This document shows, piece by piece, positions 24,896 through 33,821 of a stretch of 64,000 nucleotides of DNA. How positions within the stretch are numbered: the stretch's first letter is position 1; each line of letters opens with the position of its first letter. This stretch comes from a candidate division BRC1 bacterium ADurb.Bin183. GTDB taxonomy: Bacteria > Sumerlaeota > Sumerlaeia > MWCT01. The translations under genes and the position numbers were made by a program. The stretch covers positions 124,001 to 188,000 of the forward strand of contig MWCT01000001.1 of NCBI GenBank assembly GCA_002070185.1, written 5' to 3'. The notes beneath the pieces are model-generated. The model saw nothing but the letters and a program-made list of their open reading frames with translations. It was not told where the DNA came from and searched no databases.

Positions 24896-25843
24896 ATGAG
24901 AAAAAAAACAAAACCGGCAGAATTAAAAAACGTTAAAACGTATTCGATACGTTCGCGCAAAAGCAAATTTGACTGCGCATCGCTTGCTCAGTGTCCCGAC
25001 CCCGCCCAACCTTTGTCTGAATTTTTTAATACGCTCCCGCCGGTGCTCAAGGCGCGCGACCTTCTCCGCTTTTCAGAAAAAGTGGCTGCCGCCGTTAAAA
25101 AAGAGCGCCTTGTCCTTTTTATGATGGGCGCGCATCTTATCAAATGCGGACTCTCGACGCTGGTCTGCGATTTAATCAAGCGCGGCATCATCAACGCCGT
25201 TGCCATGAACGGCGCCTCCGCTATTCATGATTTTGAACTGGCGTTTTTTGGCAAAACGTCCGAAGACGTGGAAACTCATCTTGCCAACGGCTCTTTTGGT
25301 ATGGCAGCTGAAACAGGCGAATGGATGAACACGATGATTTCAGACGGAGTCAAAAAAGGGCATGGGCTCGGCGACGCCTTCGGCATGGCGATATTGCGCC
25401 GCCAGCCGCCCCGCGTCGAGACCAGCATTCTTGCGGCTGCTTATGAAGCGGGCATTCCCGCGACCGTCCACGTCGCCATCGGCACGGATATCATCCATCA
25501 GCATCCGAGTTCGGACGGCGCTCTGATTGGAAAAGGCAGCCATCTGGATTTTCGGATTTTAGCGGGGCAACTGCCGGATCTGAATGATGGGGGCGTGGTG
25601 ATAAATTTCGGCAGCGCCGTAATCCTGCCGGAGGTTTTTTTAAAGGCTTTGACGGTGGCGCGCAATCTGAGCGGCGCCGTTAAAAATTTTACAGCGGCAA
25701 ATTTTGACATGATTCAACACTACCGCCCCAACCTGAATGTCCTGCAACGTCCCATCAAAACCGGCGGCGAGGCGTTTTCCTTCACGGGACATCACGAAAT
25801 TATGCTGCCTTTGTTATACAGCGCCATTCGATCTTTAATATAA
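24896..25843 (+). CDS. Deoxyhypusine-synthase-like protein
   Basis: Function uncertain. The sequence fits a Rossmann-like protein distantly related to deoxyhypusine synthase: MMGAHLIKCGLSTLVCDLI, NGASAIHDFELAFFG, ATVHVAIGTDIIHQHP and NFGSAVILPEVFLKAL match a conserved bacterial family I remember as DHS-like. The essential lysine region of true deoxyhypusine synthase is not recognisable, and bacteria generally lack hypusinated eIF5A, so a different substrate is likely. GTG 24893 immediately precedes the ATG; both are possible starts. It has no obvious partner: lysC lies 150 bases upstream and a truncated gene 28 bases downstream. Confidence 0.55.
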   Translation: MRKKTKPAELKNVKTYSIRSRKSKFDCASLAQCPDPAQPLSEFFNTLPPVLKARDLLRFSEKVAAAVKKERLVLFMMGAHLIKCGLSTLVCDLIKRGIINAVAMNGASAIHDFELAFFGKTSEDVETHLANGSFGMAAETGEWMNTMISDGVKKGHGLGDAFGMAILRRQPPRVETSILAAAYEAGIPATVHVAIGTDIIHQHPSSDGALIGKGSHLDFRILAGQLPDLNDGGVVINFGSAVILPEVFLKALTVARNLSGAVKNFTAANFDMIQHYRPNLNVLQRPIKTGGEAFSFTGHHEIMLPLLYSAIRSLI

Positions 25844-25871
25844 AACAAAAAAATAATAGAGGAGCAGTAAA

Positions 25872-26168
25872 ATGAAAATCCGAAAAAGACTTGCCCTCGC
25901 ACTATCAATGTATCTTGGCATTGCCATTTTAGCGGCGAATGCGTATGATCCTCCTTTTGCCAGAGAAAAAAGATTGGGAGAGATTGGGACGGAAATCCAT
26001 AAATATATTATTGCCGACATGAACCGCGATGGAAAGAAGGATATTGTTTCATTGGAAACCTCAATCAACTCCGATGAAAAATCCGCAGTCATCAAAATAT
26101 TTTTTAACAAAGGCGGCGCGCCTTGCCGCGCGTTCGCCCTATTCGATGCTGATATCCTGCGTGGTTAG
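25872..26168 (+). pseudogene. Truncated secreted protein, FG-GAP/VCBS-like start
   Basis: The first 25 residues are a signal peptide (LALALSMYLGIAILAANA). It continues with IADMNRDGKKDIVSLE, a calcium-loop repeat typical of FG-GAP/VCBS propeller proteins, which normally run for several hundred residues. Here the frame ends after 98 codons and its last 30 bases overlap the 3' end of the convergent gene at 26139-26585. GGAGCAG precedes the ATG. This looks like the 5' remnant of a larger gene cut by deletion or rearrangement near 26110-26140. A short genuine protein cannot be excluded. Confidence 0.6.
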
Positions 26169-26585
26169 AACTTTCCAGCTATCTTTGTTGCGGATGAGCG
26201 TGTTGAGGATTTTGATGCTTGCCGTTTTGGTGCGGTCGCTGGGAAAAGCCGTGCGGAGATAAACCTTCACATAAGCCTTCTTTTTTGAATAATTGTATCG
26301 AATTTCGCTTCGGGAAAGGTTGAGGACGATGCGGTCTTTGGCGTTTGAATTGACAATAGCTTCCTCAATCTGGCGCGTTGGCTCGTCCGGGGCGGGGGCT
26401 TTTTGCCAGAGGGGTTGTTCATCCACAATCAGGGCGCGGGGATAGGGTTGGAGGATGCCCGCGTCATCGTCTATCCAGAGGGAAAGGCTGAAGTAGGAAT
26501 ACGCCCAGAAGGCGCCAGCCGCAAGCAGCGCGGCAAAGGGAATTAAAAACATTCGAAAGCGTTTTTTTTTGCGGGCATTTCTCAT
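26139..26585 (-). CDS. Membrane-anchored protein of unknown function
   Basis: Not recognised. A basic N-terminus (NARKKKRFR) leads into one membrane helix (FLIPFAALLAAGAFWAYSYF), followed by about 110 exported residues with no cysteine and a beta-like pattern (DRIVLNLSRSEIRYNYSKKKAYVKVYL). Its ATG overlaps the TGA of the parvulin-type isomerase gene as ATGA, so it is co-translated with it and probably works in the same periplasmic process. It could be a small chaperone or assembly factor; nothing in the sequence decides. Confidence 0.7.
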   Translation of the reverse strand: MRNARKKKRFRMFLIPFAALLAAGAFWAYSYFSLSLWIDDDAGILQPYPRALIVDEQPLWQKAPAPDEPTRQIEEAIVNSNAKDRIVLNLSRSEIRYNYSKKKAYVKVYLRTAFPSDRTKTASIKILNTLIRNKDSWKVLTTQDISIE

Positions 26586-28408
26586 TTCAAAATAGGTTCA
26601 AACACAAGAGCGGATTGCTTCAGCAATTCATCGCCGGTTTCTTTTGTCGCCTTGGCAAACCGCTCGGTAAGAATTTTATCTCTCAATTTATCTTTGATTT
26701 TTGAAAGGGGGAGACGCTCGCCTTCATAACGCTTGGCTATATAATAACAGTTCCGAGTGTTCAGACCCCGCTCAACAGGGGAAAATTCTCCAACGGGGAG
26801 GTCTTTGACAATTTTCCAAACCGCCGGTCTGAATTGCGGCTCCAGTTTTCCAAGGTCATAAACATCTATAGAAAATTCGTTCGTGGAATATTTTTGAGAC
26901 AGTCCCGCAAAGAGCCCGCCGGGAAGATATGAAACCGGCTGGTTATTTTCCTCCAGCGCCTTGCGTTGGGCGGCGATAATCTCGCCCGCCTCGGCAAGGC
27001 AAGCCGTGTATGCCGCATACATCCTCTCCCGCACGCCCATGATGACGTCCGGCGCAAAGCGGTCGGCTTGTTTCAAACTGCCGATTAACTGCGCCGTTTC
27101 GCGCCAAGGGGCGGTCGTGGATAATTCGGGATGTGTTTCATAAAATGCTTTCATATCCTCTTGGGTCACAACCTTTAAGGGATGCGAATGCTGAGCCATA
27201 TAGTGGTCGGCGGCGATCATTTCGCGGGCGATGGCTTCGCCTATGACAATCCATGGATGGTCGGAGATTTTGAGATTTTCAATTTCCTGCCGGATGCATT
27301 CGTATTGTTTAATAAAGTTTGTCTTGCTCCGGAGCGTTCCATCATCCAGTTTCATGTCAACCCCGATGACCTCTGGAAAGAGTTGCCAGAACTCCCCTTT
27401 GGTGATTTTGAGCGAGCCCGCCTTTAGGATAAGGTCGTTATCTTTGCTCTCATCCCACGGCGCCCAGAGGGAATGCGGGAGATATTTTTTATCGAGTTTA
27501 TTCCATTCAAAGGTGTAAAGATGGCGCAGGGAGATGATTTCCAATTCTGCGCGAATCTGATTTTGCACCTCTTCGAGAGGCGTGATTTCCTCCACATTTT
27601 TTTTCAGACATTGGAGAAAGAAGAATCCTTCTTCTCTTTGGAAGACCGGGCTGAACGCGCCCTCTTCAATTGCGTCAGCCTCTTCATAAAAACGATTATA
27701 GGTTTTGCTTTTTTGAACGTTCATGACGCCGTCGGGATTAGCATCCGGAAATGGCGACGAATTTTCGCGCACAAGGGCTTCAAAGGGCGCTCCCGCAATC
27801 GCCTGCTCGCGGAGTTCTTCGATGCGGATGCGCGCTTTTTGTCTGTCCAGTTCGGGCTGGTTCAGGGGAGCGGCAAGGAACATGAGCCGCAAAGATGCGG
27901 AAGCCGGACGCAGATATTTTTCCTTGTGTTCGTCATAATAAGCCCGAATGTCGCCATCGGTAATCGCCACAAGCGGGCGCAGGACTTTTTCTATCCAGAC
28001 CATCTCATAAGCGGGATAGGATTTGATGCGAAGGCGCAGGGCGGCGATATTTTCCGGCTCGGCGGCGGCTGGCGCCTCGCGGGACATCTTCCACATAATC
28101 ATGTATGATTGAACGGCGTCTTTGACGTTCTGCTTATATTCTTTTTTTTTCTCGGGATTTTTTTCATCCATGAACCGCGCAAAAACATTCGGGTTTCGAT
28201 TGAGCGAAAGCGCGAGATATAAGAGCAGGTCGGTCTCGGGAATGGAGCCCAACGCCGAAGTCGCCAAAACTTGATTTCCCGGCGGCGCATAATCAAAGCG
28301 CAGCTCGGGATTCTGCGACATCATCTGCTGGGCAAACGCCGCGCCGCCCAGCAAAAACAGCAGCAAAACGAACAACCCGCCCGCAGACAAAGCCTTGAAT
28401 TTTGTCAT
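26582..28408 (-). CDS. Periplasmic parvulin-type peptidyl-prolyl isomerase (PpiC/SurA-like)
   Basis: Exported folding factor. A signal peptide (LFVLLLFLLGGAAFAQ) precedes a SurA-N-like helical region and ITDGDIRAYYDEHKEKYLRP, the linker that begins the parvulin domain (about residues 165-290, SLRLMFLAA, GAPFEALVRENS, FSPVFQREEGFFFLQCLKK). The second half repeats the layout in more diverged form (VTQEDMKAFYETHPELS, LPVGEFSPVERGLNTRNCYYIAKR). At 608 residues it resembles double-domain SurA-type proteins. It follows the nitroreductase gene after 43 bases with AAGGGGG as its Shine-Dalgarno, and is coupled to the small membrane-protein gene downstream. Confidence 0.82.
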   Translation of the reverse strand: MTKFKALSAGGLFVLLLFLLGGAAFAQQMMSQNPELRFDYAPPGNQVLATSALGSIPETDLLLYLALSLNRNPNVFARFMDEKNPEKKKEYKQNVKDAVQSYMIMWKMSREAPAAAEPENIAALRLRIKSYPAYEMVWIEKVLRPLVAITDGDIRAYYDEHKEKYLRPASASLRLMFLAAPLNQPELDRQKARIRIEELREQAIAGAPFEALVRENSSPFPDANPDGVMNVQKSKTYNRFYEEADAIEEGAFSPVFQREEGFFFLQCLKKNVEEITPLEEVQNQIRAELEIISLRHLYTFEWNKLDKKYLPHSLWAPWDESKDNDLILKAGSLKITKGEFWQLFPEVIGVDMKLDDGTLRSKTNFIKQYECIRQEIENLKISDHPWIVIGEAIAREMIAADHYMAQHSHPLKVVTQEDMKAFYETHPELSTTAPWRETAQLIGSLKQADRFAPDVIMGVRERMYAAYTACLAEAGEIIAAQRKALEENNQPVSYLPGGLFAGLSQKYSTNEFSIDVYDLGKLEPQFRPAVWKIVKDLPVGEFSPVERGLNTRNCYYIAKRYEGERLPLSKIKDKLRDKILTERFAKATKETGDELLKQSALVFEPILK

Positions 28409-28451
28409 AAACGCCCCCTTAGGAAATTTTGACTTTCAGCCGCAAAAATTT

Positions 28452-28991
28452 TTAGGCATAATAATTCTCGCAGAAAATCTCATTAAAATCCTTGCGGGTT
28501 TCTGGATTCAGCGGATGTATGAGATCCGGCGACGCGGGAAACCCCAGCGGCGTCAGCATAACAATTCGGACGCCCTCCGGCACCTTCAACATTTTTTTGA
28601 AACACGCCTCGTTGAACGACCCGACCCAGCAAGTGCCCAGCCCTTCCGCTGCCGCCGCCAGCGTGAGATGTGTGGCGGCGATGGAGACATCTATCTCCAC
28701 TGCCGAGGCGGAGCGATTCCCGCCCACGCCCTTCCATGCTTGATTTTCTATCCCGCAGGCGGCTATCACAACCGGAGCCTGCATAAGAAACGTCTGGGCG
28801 TTACAGGCTTTGACCACCGACTCGACGAGGGCGCGGTCTTTGATGATGATGAATTTCCACGGCTGACGGTTCGCCGCCGATGGCGCCTGCCGCATCGAAT
28901 CCAGAACCTTTTTCAAAATATCTTCAGGAATCGGGTCGGACTTGTAAGCCCGAACGCTTCTTCGTTTGTTGATTGCCTCAAAAACATCCAT
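28452..28991 (-). CDS. Nitroreductase-family protein
   Basis: FMN-dependent NAD(P)H oxidoreductase of the nitroreductase superfamily. The N-terminal FEAINKRRSVRAYKSDPIP with the arginines that hold FMN, APSAANRQPWKFIII and the C-terminal EGLGTCWVGSFN with VRIVMLTPLGFPA are all typical. It is 179 residues, on the short side but complete. The physiological substrate cannot be told from sequence. GAGGTG lies seven bases before the ATG, 24 bases after the glycosyltransferase stop, so it is probably in that operon. Confidence 0.92.
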   Translation of the reverse strand: MDVFEAINKRRSVRAYKSDPIPEDILKKVLDSMRQAPSAANRQPWKFIIIKDRALVESVVKACNAQTFLMQAPVVIAACGIENQAWKGVGGNRSASAVEIDVSIAATHLTLAAAAEGLGTCWVGSFNEACFKKMLKVPEGVRIVMLTPLGFPASPDLIHPLNPETRKDFNEIFCENYYA

Positions 28992-29015
28992 TTTTTCACC
29001 TCGTAGGAAAGTAAA

Positions 29016-30467
29016 TTATTTTTTCTTTAAAACCCCTTTGATATTTTTGTAAAGTTTGAAAACCGGTTTTTCTCTGATGAGCGCTAGATCCCGCTCCGCA
29101 ATCAGCAGCTTTTCCACGTCTCTATCCTGCAGAAGGGCGTATGTTTTTTCCAACTCGGAAAGCCAAAGTGCGAGCAGGTTTTTTTCATCCGGATGCTGCT
29201 TTGTCTTTTCCAGATTATCCGGGGCGAGCCGCGGCTCGCGCGCCCATTCCCGCATCGGTTTTGTTGTGGCGGGATAGCTGTATTGCTCAAGGGCGAACTG
29301 CCGGGAGGCGTGCGCCATTTCCCGCGTCTGATTGGAATTTTCCGCCATCTCCAAAATAGCCTCCGCCATCGCATCGGAATCATTCAGCGGGATAGTGCGC
29401 CCCAGCCGCTGTTCCTTGATAGTGATGCTGATTTCGGTTCCCAGCGTGGTAATAACGGGCAGCCCCGCCGCCAGCATGTTGGTTATGCGATTGCGCGCCC
29501 CGAACAATGTTTCATAATTTTCCGCATCCACGTTGATGCCGACATCGGATTCCGAATAAACAATCGGGAGGAGTTCGGCTTCAATCCAGCCGAGAAGGAT
29601 GAACCGCTTTCTGTGGGGCGAGGCGGCAAGGAGCTTGTGAAACTTGGTGTAGGTGATTTCATCGTGTCCGTCAATGCTGCCGCCTGTGGAGACAAAATAG
29701 ATGCGTTCATTTTTTTCCATCGCGCGGGCGAGCGCTTCATATAAAAGGTTGACGTTTGTCCACGTGTTAAAGCCGCCGCTCCAAAGAACCACAAAGGCGT
29801 TTTGGGGGATGCGTTTTCCGCGCAGTTGCGGCTCGCCGTTGGCGCCGGGGAGGTCGGAAAAAAGCGGATTCACGGCATTTTCGATAACGTCTGCAAAACG
29901 ATAGTCAAAGGTGAATTGATTCATCCGCCCGAGCGCCGCCAACTCGCCTAATAGGGCTAATTTCTGATTTTTGCTGACGGTTGAAAACCGGTCGGAGCGC
30001 CGCCCCGCATCGCGCTCATCCCGCCAGAAATAAGAAAGGAAGCAATCGTCTTGGTCCAAACGGGCGCGGGTTTGCCCCTCTGCCATTGCCCAGCCGTTCA
30101 AATCCGACCACAAGGGGTATGCGCCGGCGACGCGCGCCGCCACGCCGGAGGGATGGGAGTTGATTCCGAGGATGCAATCTGGGCGGAATCTCTCAATCTC
30201 CCGCGATAGGAATGGATAAAGAAACGAAGGCTCTTCTTTCAGGACGGCTGTATAGACCAGCCCCTCAACTTTTCTTTTTTCGGAAGACTCACGAAATTTT
30301 TCCGGCGGCGTGTCGCGGTTGGGGATGGGCAGCGTGACCAGCGAAATCTGGTGCCCATCCTCCAGCAGCGGACTCACAAAGTGCCACGTGCGCAGGCAGT
30401 GCCCGCCAATTTTGCGGACTCCTTTTTCAAGCAGGGGTCCCGTCCCGATAACAAAAATTTTCGCCAT
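29016..30467 (-). CDS. Glycosyltransferase, GT-B fold (family 4-like)
   Basis: Cytoplasmic sugar transferase, probably for a surface glycan. From MAKIFVIGTGPLLEKG the N-terminal half holds HFVSPLLEDGHQISLVTLP, and the C-terminal half has VVLWSGGFNTWTN, a nucleotide-sugar site (VGINVDAENYETLFGARNRITNMLAAGLPVI) and a 100-residue helical tail. I start it at 30467: the 45 extra residues of the longer frame lack family similarity and look like intergenic sequence. Only a weak GAGAAAA precedes 30467. The donor sugar is not predictable. It heads the minus-strand run continuing with the nitroreductase and isomerase genes. Confidence 0.78.
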   Translation of the reverse strand: MAKIFVIGTGPLLEKGVRKIGGHCLRTWHFVSPLLEDGHQISLVTLPIPNRDTPPEKFRESSEKRKVEGLVYTAVLKEEPSFLYPFLSREIERFRPDCILGINSHPSGVAARVAGAYPLWSDLNGWAMAEGQTRARLDQDDCFLSYFWRDERDAGRRSDRFSTVSKNQKLALLGELAALGRMNQFTFDYRFADVIENAVNPLFSDLPGANGEPQLRGKRIPQNAFVVLWSGGFNTWTNVNLLYEALARAMEKNERIYFVSTGGSIDGHDEITYTKFHKLLAASPHRKRFILLGWIEAELLPIVYSESDVGINVDAENYETLFGARNRITNMLAAGLPVITTLGTEISITIKEQRLGRTIPLNDSDAMAEAILEMAENSNQTREMAHASRQFALEQYSYPATTKPMREWAREPRLAPDNLEKTKQHPDEKNLLALWLSELEKTYALLQDRDVEKLLIAERDLALIREKPVFKLYKNIKGVLKKK

Positions 30468-30624
30468 TTTTTTCTCGCAAAAGTTCTTTTTCGCGCTTTT
30501 AAGCCCATGCCCAAGCACAAAAAAGATTATTGAAAGCCAAGCCGCTCCGCGCAAGTATAATCTAACGCGGAAAAACGAAATATATTTCCCGTTCCATAGC
30601 ATCGCAATCCGTTTATGATTTTTC

Positions 30625-30654
30625 TTGATTCGGCTTGCCTTGAGGAATGATAAA
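30625..30654 (+). promoter_or_regulatory. Possible promoter of the papain-family protease gene
   Basis: TTGATT at 30625-30630 and GATAAA at 30649-30654, 18 bases apart, lie 44 bases before the ATG. The region contains a 17-base segment (30635-30651) identical to 10081-10097 in front of yajC. Confidence 0.35.
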
Positions 30655-30697
30655 AAACGCTTTTGAAAGTTAAATTATTTTATGGAGTTGAAATCTG

Positions 30698-33600
30698 ATG
30701 AAACGATGTTTTTTTATCGGGACTATCCTTTTGCTGGCATTGATGTTTTCACTGAATGTTTCCGCTCAAAACGAACGCGAGATGCTGCGTTTTGAACCGG
30801 AGGATTCCCTCGAAGATATCCGATTCAAAATCGAGCAAAATGGTTATGACTTCGAAGTTGAGCACAACCGCATTTTTGATATGGCGCCGGAAGAAAAAAA
30901 GGCGTTCTTCAGCCGCAAAGCGCCGGCTATTAAAAAGGAATTCGCCCGCGATGAGGACTTAGGTCCTTTGGCATCGCATCTTGGAATGGCGCTACCCGCC
31001 GCTTTTGATTGGCGCAACCACAACGGTCATTCCTATATCGGCGCGATAAGGGATCAAGGCAATTGCGGTTCTTGTTATGCCTTTGGAGCGGCGGCGGCTG
31101 CCGAGGGCGCATGGAATGCCGCGCAGGGGCTCTATGACGCCAATTGCTCGGATTTTTCAGAAGCCTTCATCGCCTTCTGCCTTTCTCAGTATTATGACGG
31201 GTTTTATGGATGCGAGGGCGCCGATTATGATTATGAGGAACTGGACGCCATTGTAAAATACGGGCTGCCCGCCGAGACCGCCTTCCCCTACAAGGACACG
31301 CTGTCTTCCTGCCTTTCCACATCATGGAACGCCCCGCGCGTTCCGTTCAAATCATGGCACCGCATCCCCTGCGGCGATATTGACGCCATCAAGACTGCCA
31401 TCATGACTTATGGCGTTGTGGATGCCGCCGTGGATGCCGGCACTGCTTTTGAGGCTTACAAATCCGGCGTCTATAACGACACAAACACCGGTTGCCCCGA
31501 CCGCCCCTGTTATTACACGGATACGAATCATGCCATCGCCCTTGTCGGCTGGAATGATGCCGGCGATGCGGAAAACAAAGGCTATTGGATTTTGCGCAAC
31601 AGCTGGGGGGATTCGTGGGGCGAGGGCGGTTATATGAAAATACGCTACCGCGCCGCCCGCGTTTCCTGCGAGGCTTGCTATCTTGTGGCATATACCGGCG
31701 CAACGCCGACGCCGCAGCCCACGCCCGCCGCCCTCGAAGCGGCAAACCTTGCCGAACTCCGCGCACAATCAGGCTATGCAGGCGCCATCGTTGTCAAAGG
31801 AACGGTCGCCGTTACGCTCGGCACAGGCGGACTCAACGCGACCCGCAGGCAGTTTTGCGTTCAGGATACATCCGGCGCGGACGGTCAGACCGCCATTCTT
31901 GTGGACGACCCCAGCGGCGTGTTCCCTTTCTCCGTTGCCATCGGCGACACGCTCACAGGTCTTGCCGGAACTCTGAACGTTTATCAGGGGCTGCTGCAGC
32001 TGACGCCCGTTGTGGCTGAAGTTGTCAAAGGCAACGGAACGCCGCCAGAACCTCTCCTCCTTCATCCCGGAATAACCAAATTCGATACCATCGAATCGGA
32101 ACTCATCAGAATCAACGGCGCGGATATTGCCGAGACCGGTATTTGGAAGGCTTCAACAAATTACACCATTACAACGCCGACTAACCTTGCCGTCAAATAC
32201 ATCCGCATCGAGCGGAACTGTCCCCTCGTCGGTGAACCGATTCCACAAGGCGCCTTCGACGTCGTCGGCATTGCAATTGAATTCAACGGCGATTATGAAA
32301 TTGAGCCTAGACTCAAATCGGACATCATCATCAACGGCTCGCCCACCGCAACGCCTTTGCCGACCGGCACCCCCGGTCCCACTCCAATCGAACCAAAAGC
32401 CGGAGAGATTATCATAAACGAAATTGATTATGACGACCCAGATACGGACAATCATTCTTTTATCGAGTTGAAAAACGCCGGCAATCATGCCATTGACCTT
32501 TCCGCTCTCGAAATCGTCTTCCTCAATAACAGCGCCACCGACATCTATGGCGTGTATCAGCCCCGCCCCAACCGCTTGCAGCCGGGCGCGTATCGCGTTT
32601 TTATAACCACGCAAGATAGCGCCAGCCTGACCAGCCCCTCATTTGAAATCATGACCGGTATTCCCCTCATTCAAAATGGACGCAATGACGGCGTTTATCT
32701 GCGGCTGAAAAATTCGCCGACCACCATTATTGATTCGGTTTGTTACGCCGGCTCAACGGCGCACCCCGAAAATTCTCCAGATTCGGGCAATGCCGGAACC
32801 GATTCCAAAACGTTGGAAAAGATGTCGCTCAGCAGATATCCTGATGGAAAGGATACGGGCGTGAATGACGATGACTTTGCCCTCAAGCCTGCGACGCCGG
32901 AGGCATCAAACGACACATCAACCACGCCCACTGCCACCCCCACGCCGACTCCGACGCCTACGCCGACTCCAACGACAACAAGTTCGCCGACGCCCACGCC
33001 CGCGCCGACCGCCACGCCGTCCAGCTCCCCCGTGCCCCCCGCCGCTGGAGATCTCGTTATTAATGAGATTGATTATGACGATGCCGCCGCGGACGACCAG
33101 TCGTTCATCGAATTGAAAAATGTGAGCGATAAATATATTGACCTCACGTCCATTGAGATTGTGCTGCTCAATAATAGCCCCACTGCAATCTACGGAACAT
33201 ATCAACCGAAAACTCCATGGCTTGCGCCCGGAAAATATTTTGTGCTGGGAACAGTTCTGGACAGCGCGGGCGTGGCTGACAAAGTCAATGAAACTATGCA
33301 AGGCGTGAATTCCATTCAAAACGGACCGAACGACGGCGTTTATATCCGTTTGAAGAGCGCGCCGGCGACCATCATAGATTCCGTTTGTTATGAAGGGGAA
33401 ACAGCGCATCCTGCCGGTTCGCCCGATTCCGGCAATGCGGGAACGGATTCCAACACAGCCGACAATCAATCCCTTTCGCGTTTTCCTGATGGCAAAGACA
33501 CCGGCAACAACGCGGCGGATTTTGCCGTTATGGATTCAACGCCCGGCGCAGCCAATGGCGCGGCAACTCCAACGCCCATACACACGCCCGCGCCAACGTT

Positions 33601-33739
33601 AACGCCCACGCAAACACCCACGCAAACACCCACGGCAACGCCCACAGCGACGCCCATTCCAACGCCGTCGCAAAGCGCCACACCCACGCCCACAGCAACG
33701 CCGGCGATAATCCATGTGGATGGGTTGTTATTGCGATAA
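30698..33739 (+). CDS. Secreted papain-family (C1) protease with OB-like and lamin-tail domains
   Basis: Exported cysteine protease, 1013 residues. Signal peptide (LLLALMFSLNVSAQ), prodomain-like stretch, then the peptidase from about residue 105: GNCGSCYAFG (catalytic Cys126), NHAIALVGW (His278) and NSWGDSWGEGGYMKI (Asn301), so the triad is complete. A Pro-Thr linker follows, then an OB-fold-like module (residues about 345-545, GDTLTGLAGTLNVYQGLLQLTP), then two lamin-tail-like domains opening EIIINEIDYDDPD and DLVINEIDYDDAA, separated and followed by long TP linkers. The C-terminus (IIHVDGLLLR) has no sorting signal I recognise. A second copy of the lamin-tail domain suggests attachment to glycan, DNA or surface. 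Substrate unknown. Confidence 0.85.
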   Translation: MKRCFFIGTILLLALMFSLNVSAQNEREMLRFEPEDSLEDIRFKIEQNGYDFEVEHNRIFDMAPEEKKAFFSRKAPAIKKEFARDEDLGPLASHLGMALPAAFDWRNHNGHSYIGAIRDQGNCGSCYAFGAAAAAEGAWNAAQGLYDANCSDFSEAFIAFCLSQYYDGFYGCEGADYDYEELDAIVKYGLPAETAFPYKDTLSSCLSTSWNAPRVPFKSWHRIPCGDIDAIKTAIMTYGVVDAAVDAGTAFEAYKSGVYNDTNTGCPDRPCYYTDTNHAIALVGWNDAGDAENKGYWILRNSWGDSWGEGGYMKIRYRAARVSCEACYLVAYTGATPTPQPTPAALEAANLAELRAQSGYAGAIVVKGTVAVTLGTGGLNATRRQFCVQDTSGADGQTAILVDDPSGVFPFSVAIGDTLTGLAGTLNVYQGLLQLTPVVAEVVKGNGTPPEPLLLHPGITKFDTIESELIRINGADIAETGIWKASTNYTITTPTNLAVKYIRIERNCPLVGEPIPQGAFDVVGIAIEFNGDYEIEPRLKSDIIINGSPTATPLPTGTPGPTPIEPKAGEIIINEIDYDDPDTDNHSFIELKNAGNHAIDLSALEIVFLNNSATDIYGVYQPRPNRLQPGAYRVFITTQDSASLTSPSFEIMTGIPLIQNGRNDGVYLRLKNSPTTIIDSVCYAGSTAHPENSPDSGNAGTDSKTLEKMSLSRYPDGKDTGVNDDDFALKPATPEASNDTSTTPTATPTPTPTPTPTPTTTSSPTPTPAPTATPSSSPVPPAAGDLVINEIDYDDAAADDQSFIELKNVSDKYIDLTSIEIVLLNNSPTAIYGTYQPKTPWLAPGKYFVLGTVLDSAGVADKVNETMQGVNSIQNGPNDGVYIRLKSAPATIIDSVCYEGETAHPAGSPDSGNAGTDSNTADNQSLSRFPDGKDTGNNAADFAVMDSTPGAANGAATPTPIHTPAPTLTPTQTPTQTPTATPTATPIPTPSQSATPTPTATPAIIHVDGLLLR
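32398..33460 (+). repeat. Tandem lamin-tail domain repeat inside the protease gene
   Basis: About 370 bases starting near 32398 recur from 33046, encoding NEIDYDD, SFIELKN, LLNNS or FLNNS, TIIDSVCY, HPENSPDSGNAGTDS or HPAGSPDSGNAGTDS, and SLSR in the same order. The copies differ at many positions, so the duplication is not recent. The intervening 32920-33040 stretch is Thr-Pro repeat coding sequence. Confidence 0.8.
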
Positions 33740-33821
33740 TTGATGCCCCTGCGCCATTTCTTTATTGAAATAGGCAACGGTATCGCCTATGAGATTCTAA
33801 CTTTCAATGGGAGCGAAAAAA

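Noticed and set aside
33770-33790. ATAGGC/GCCTAT inverted repeat before gmhA as a terminator
   Set aside because: A six-pair stem without a T run; too weak to call.
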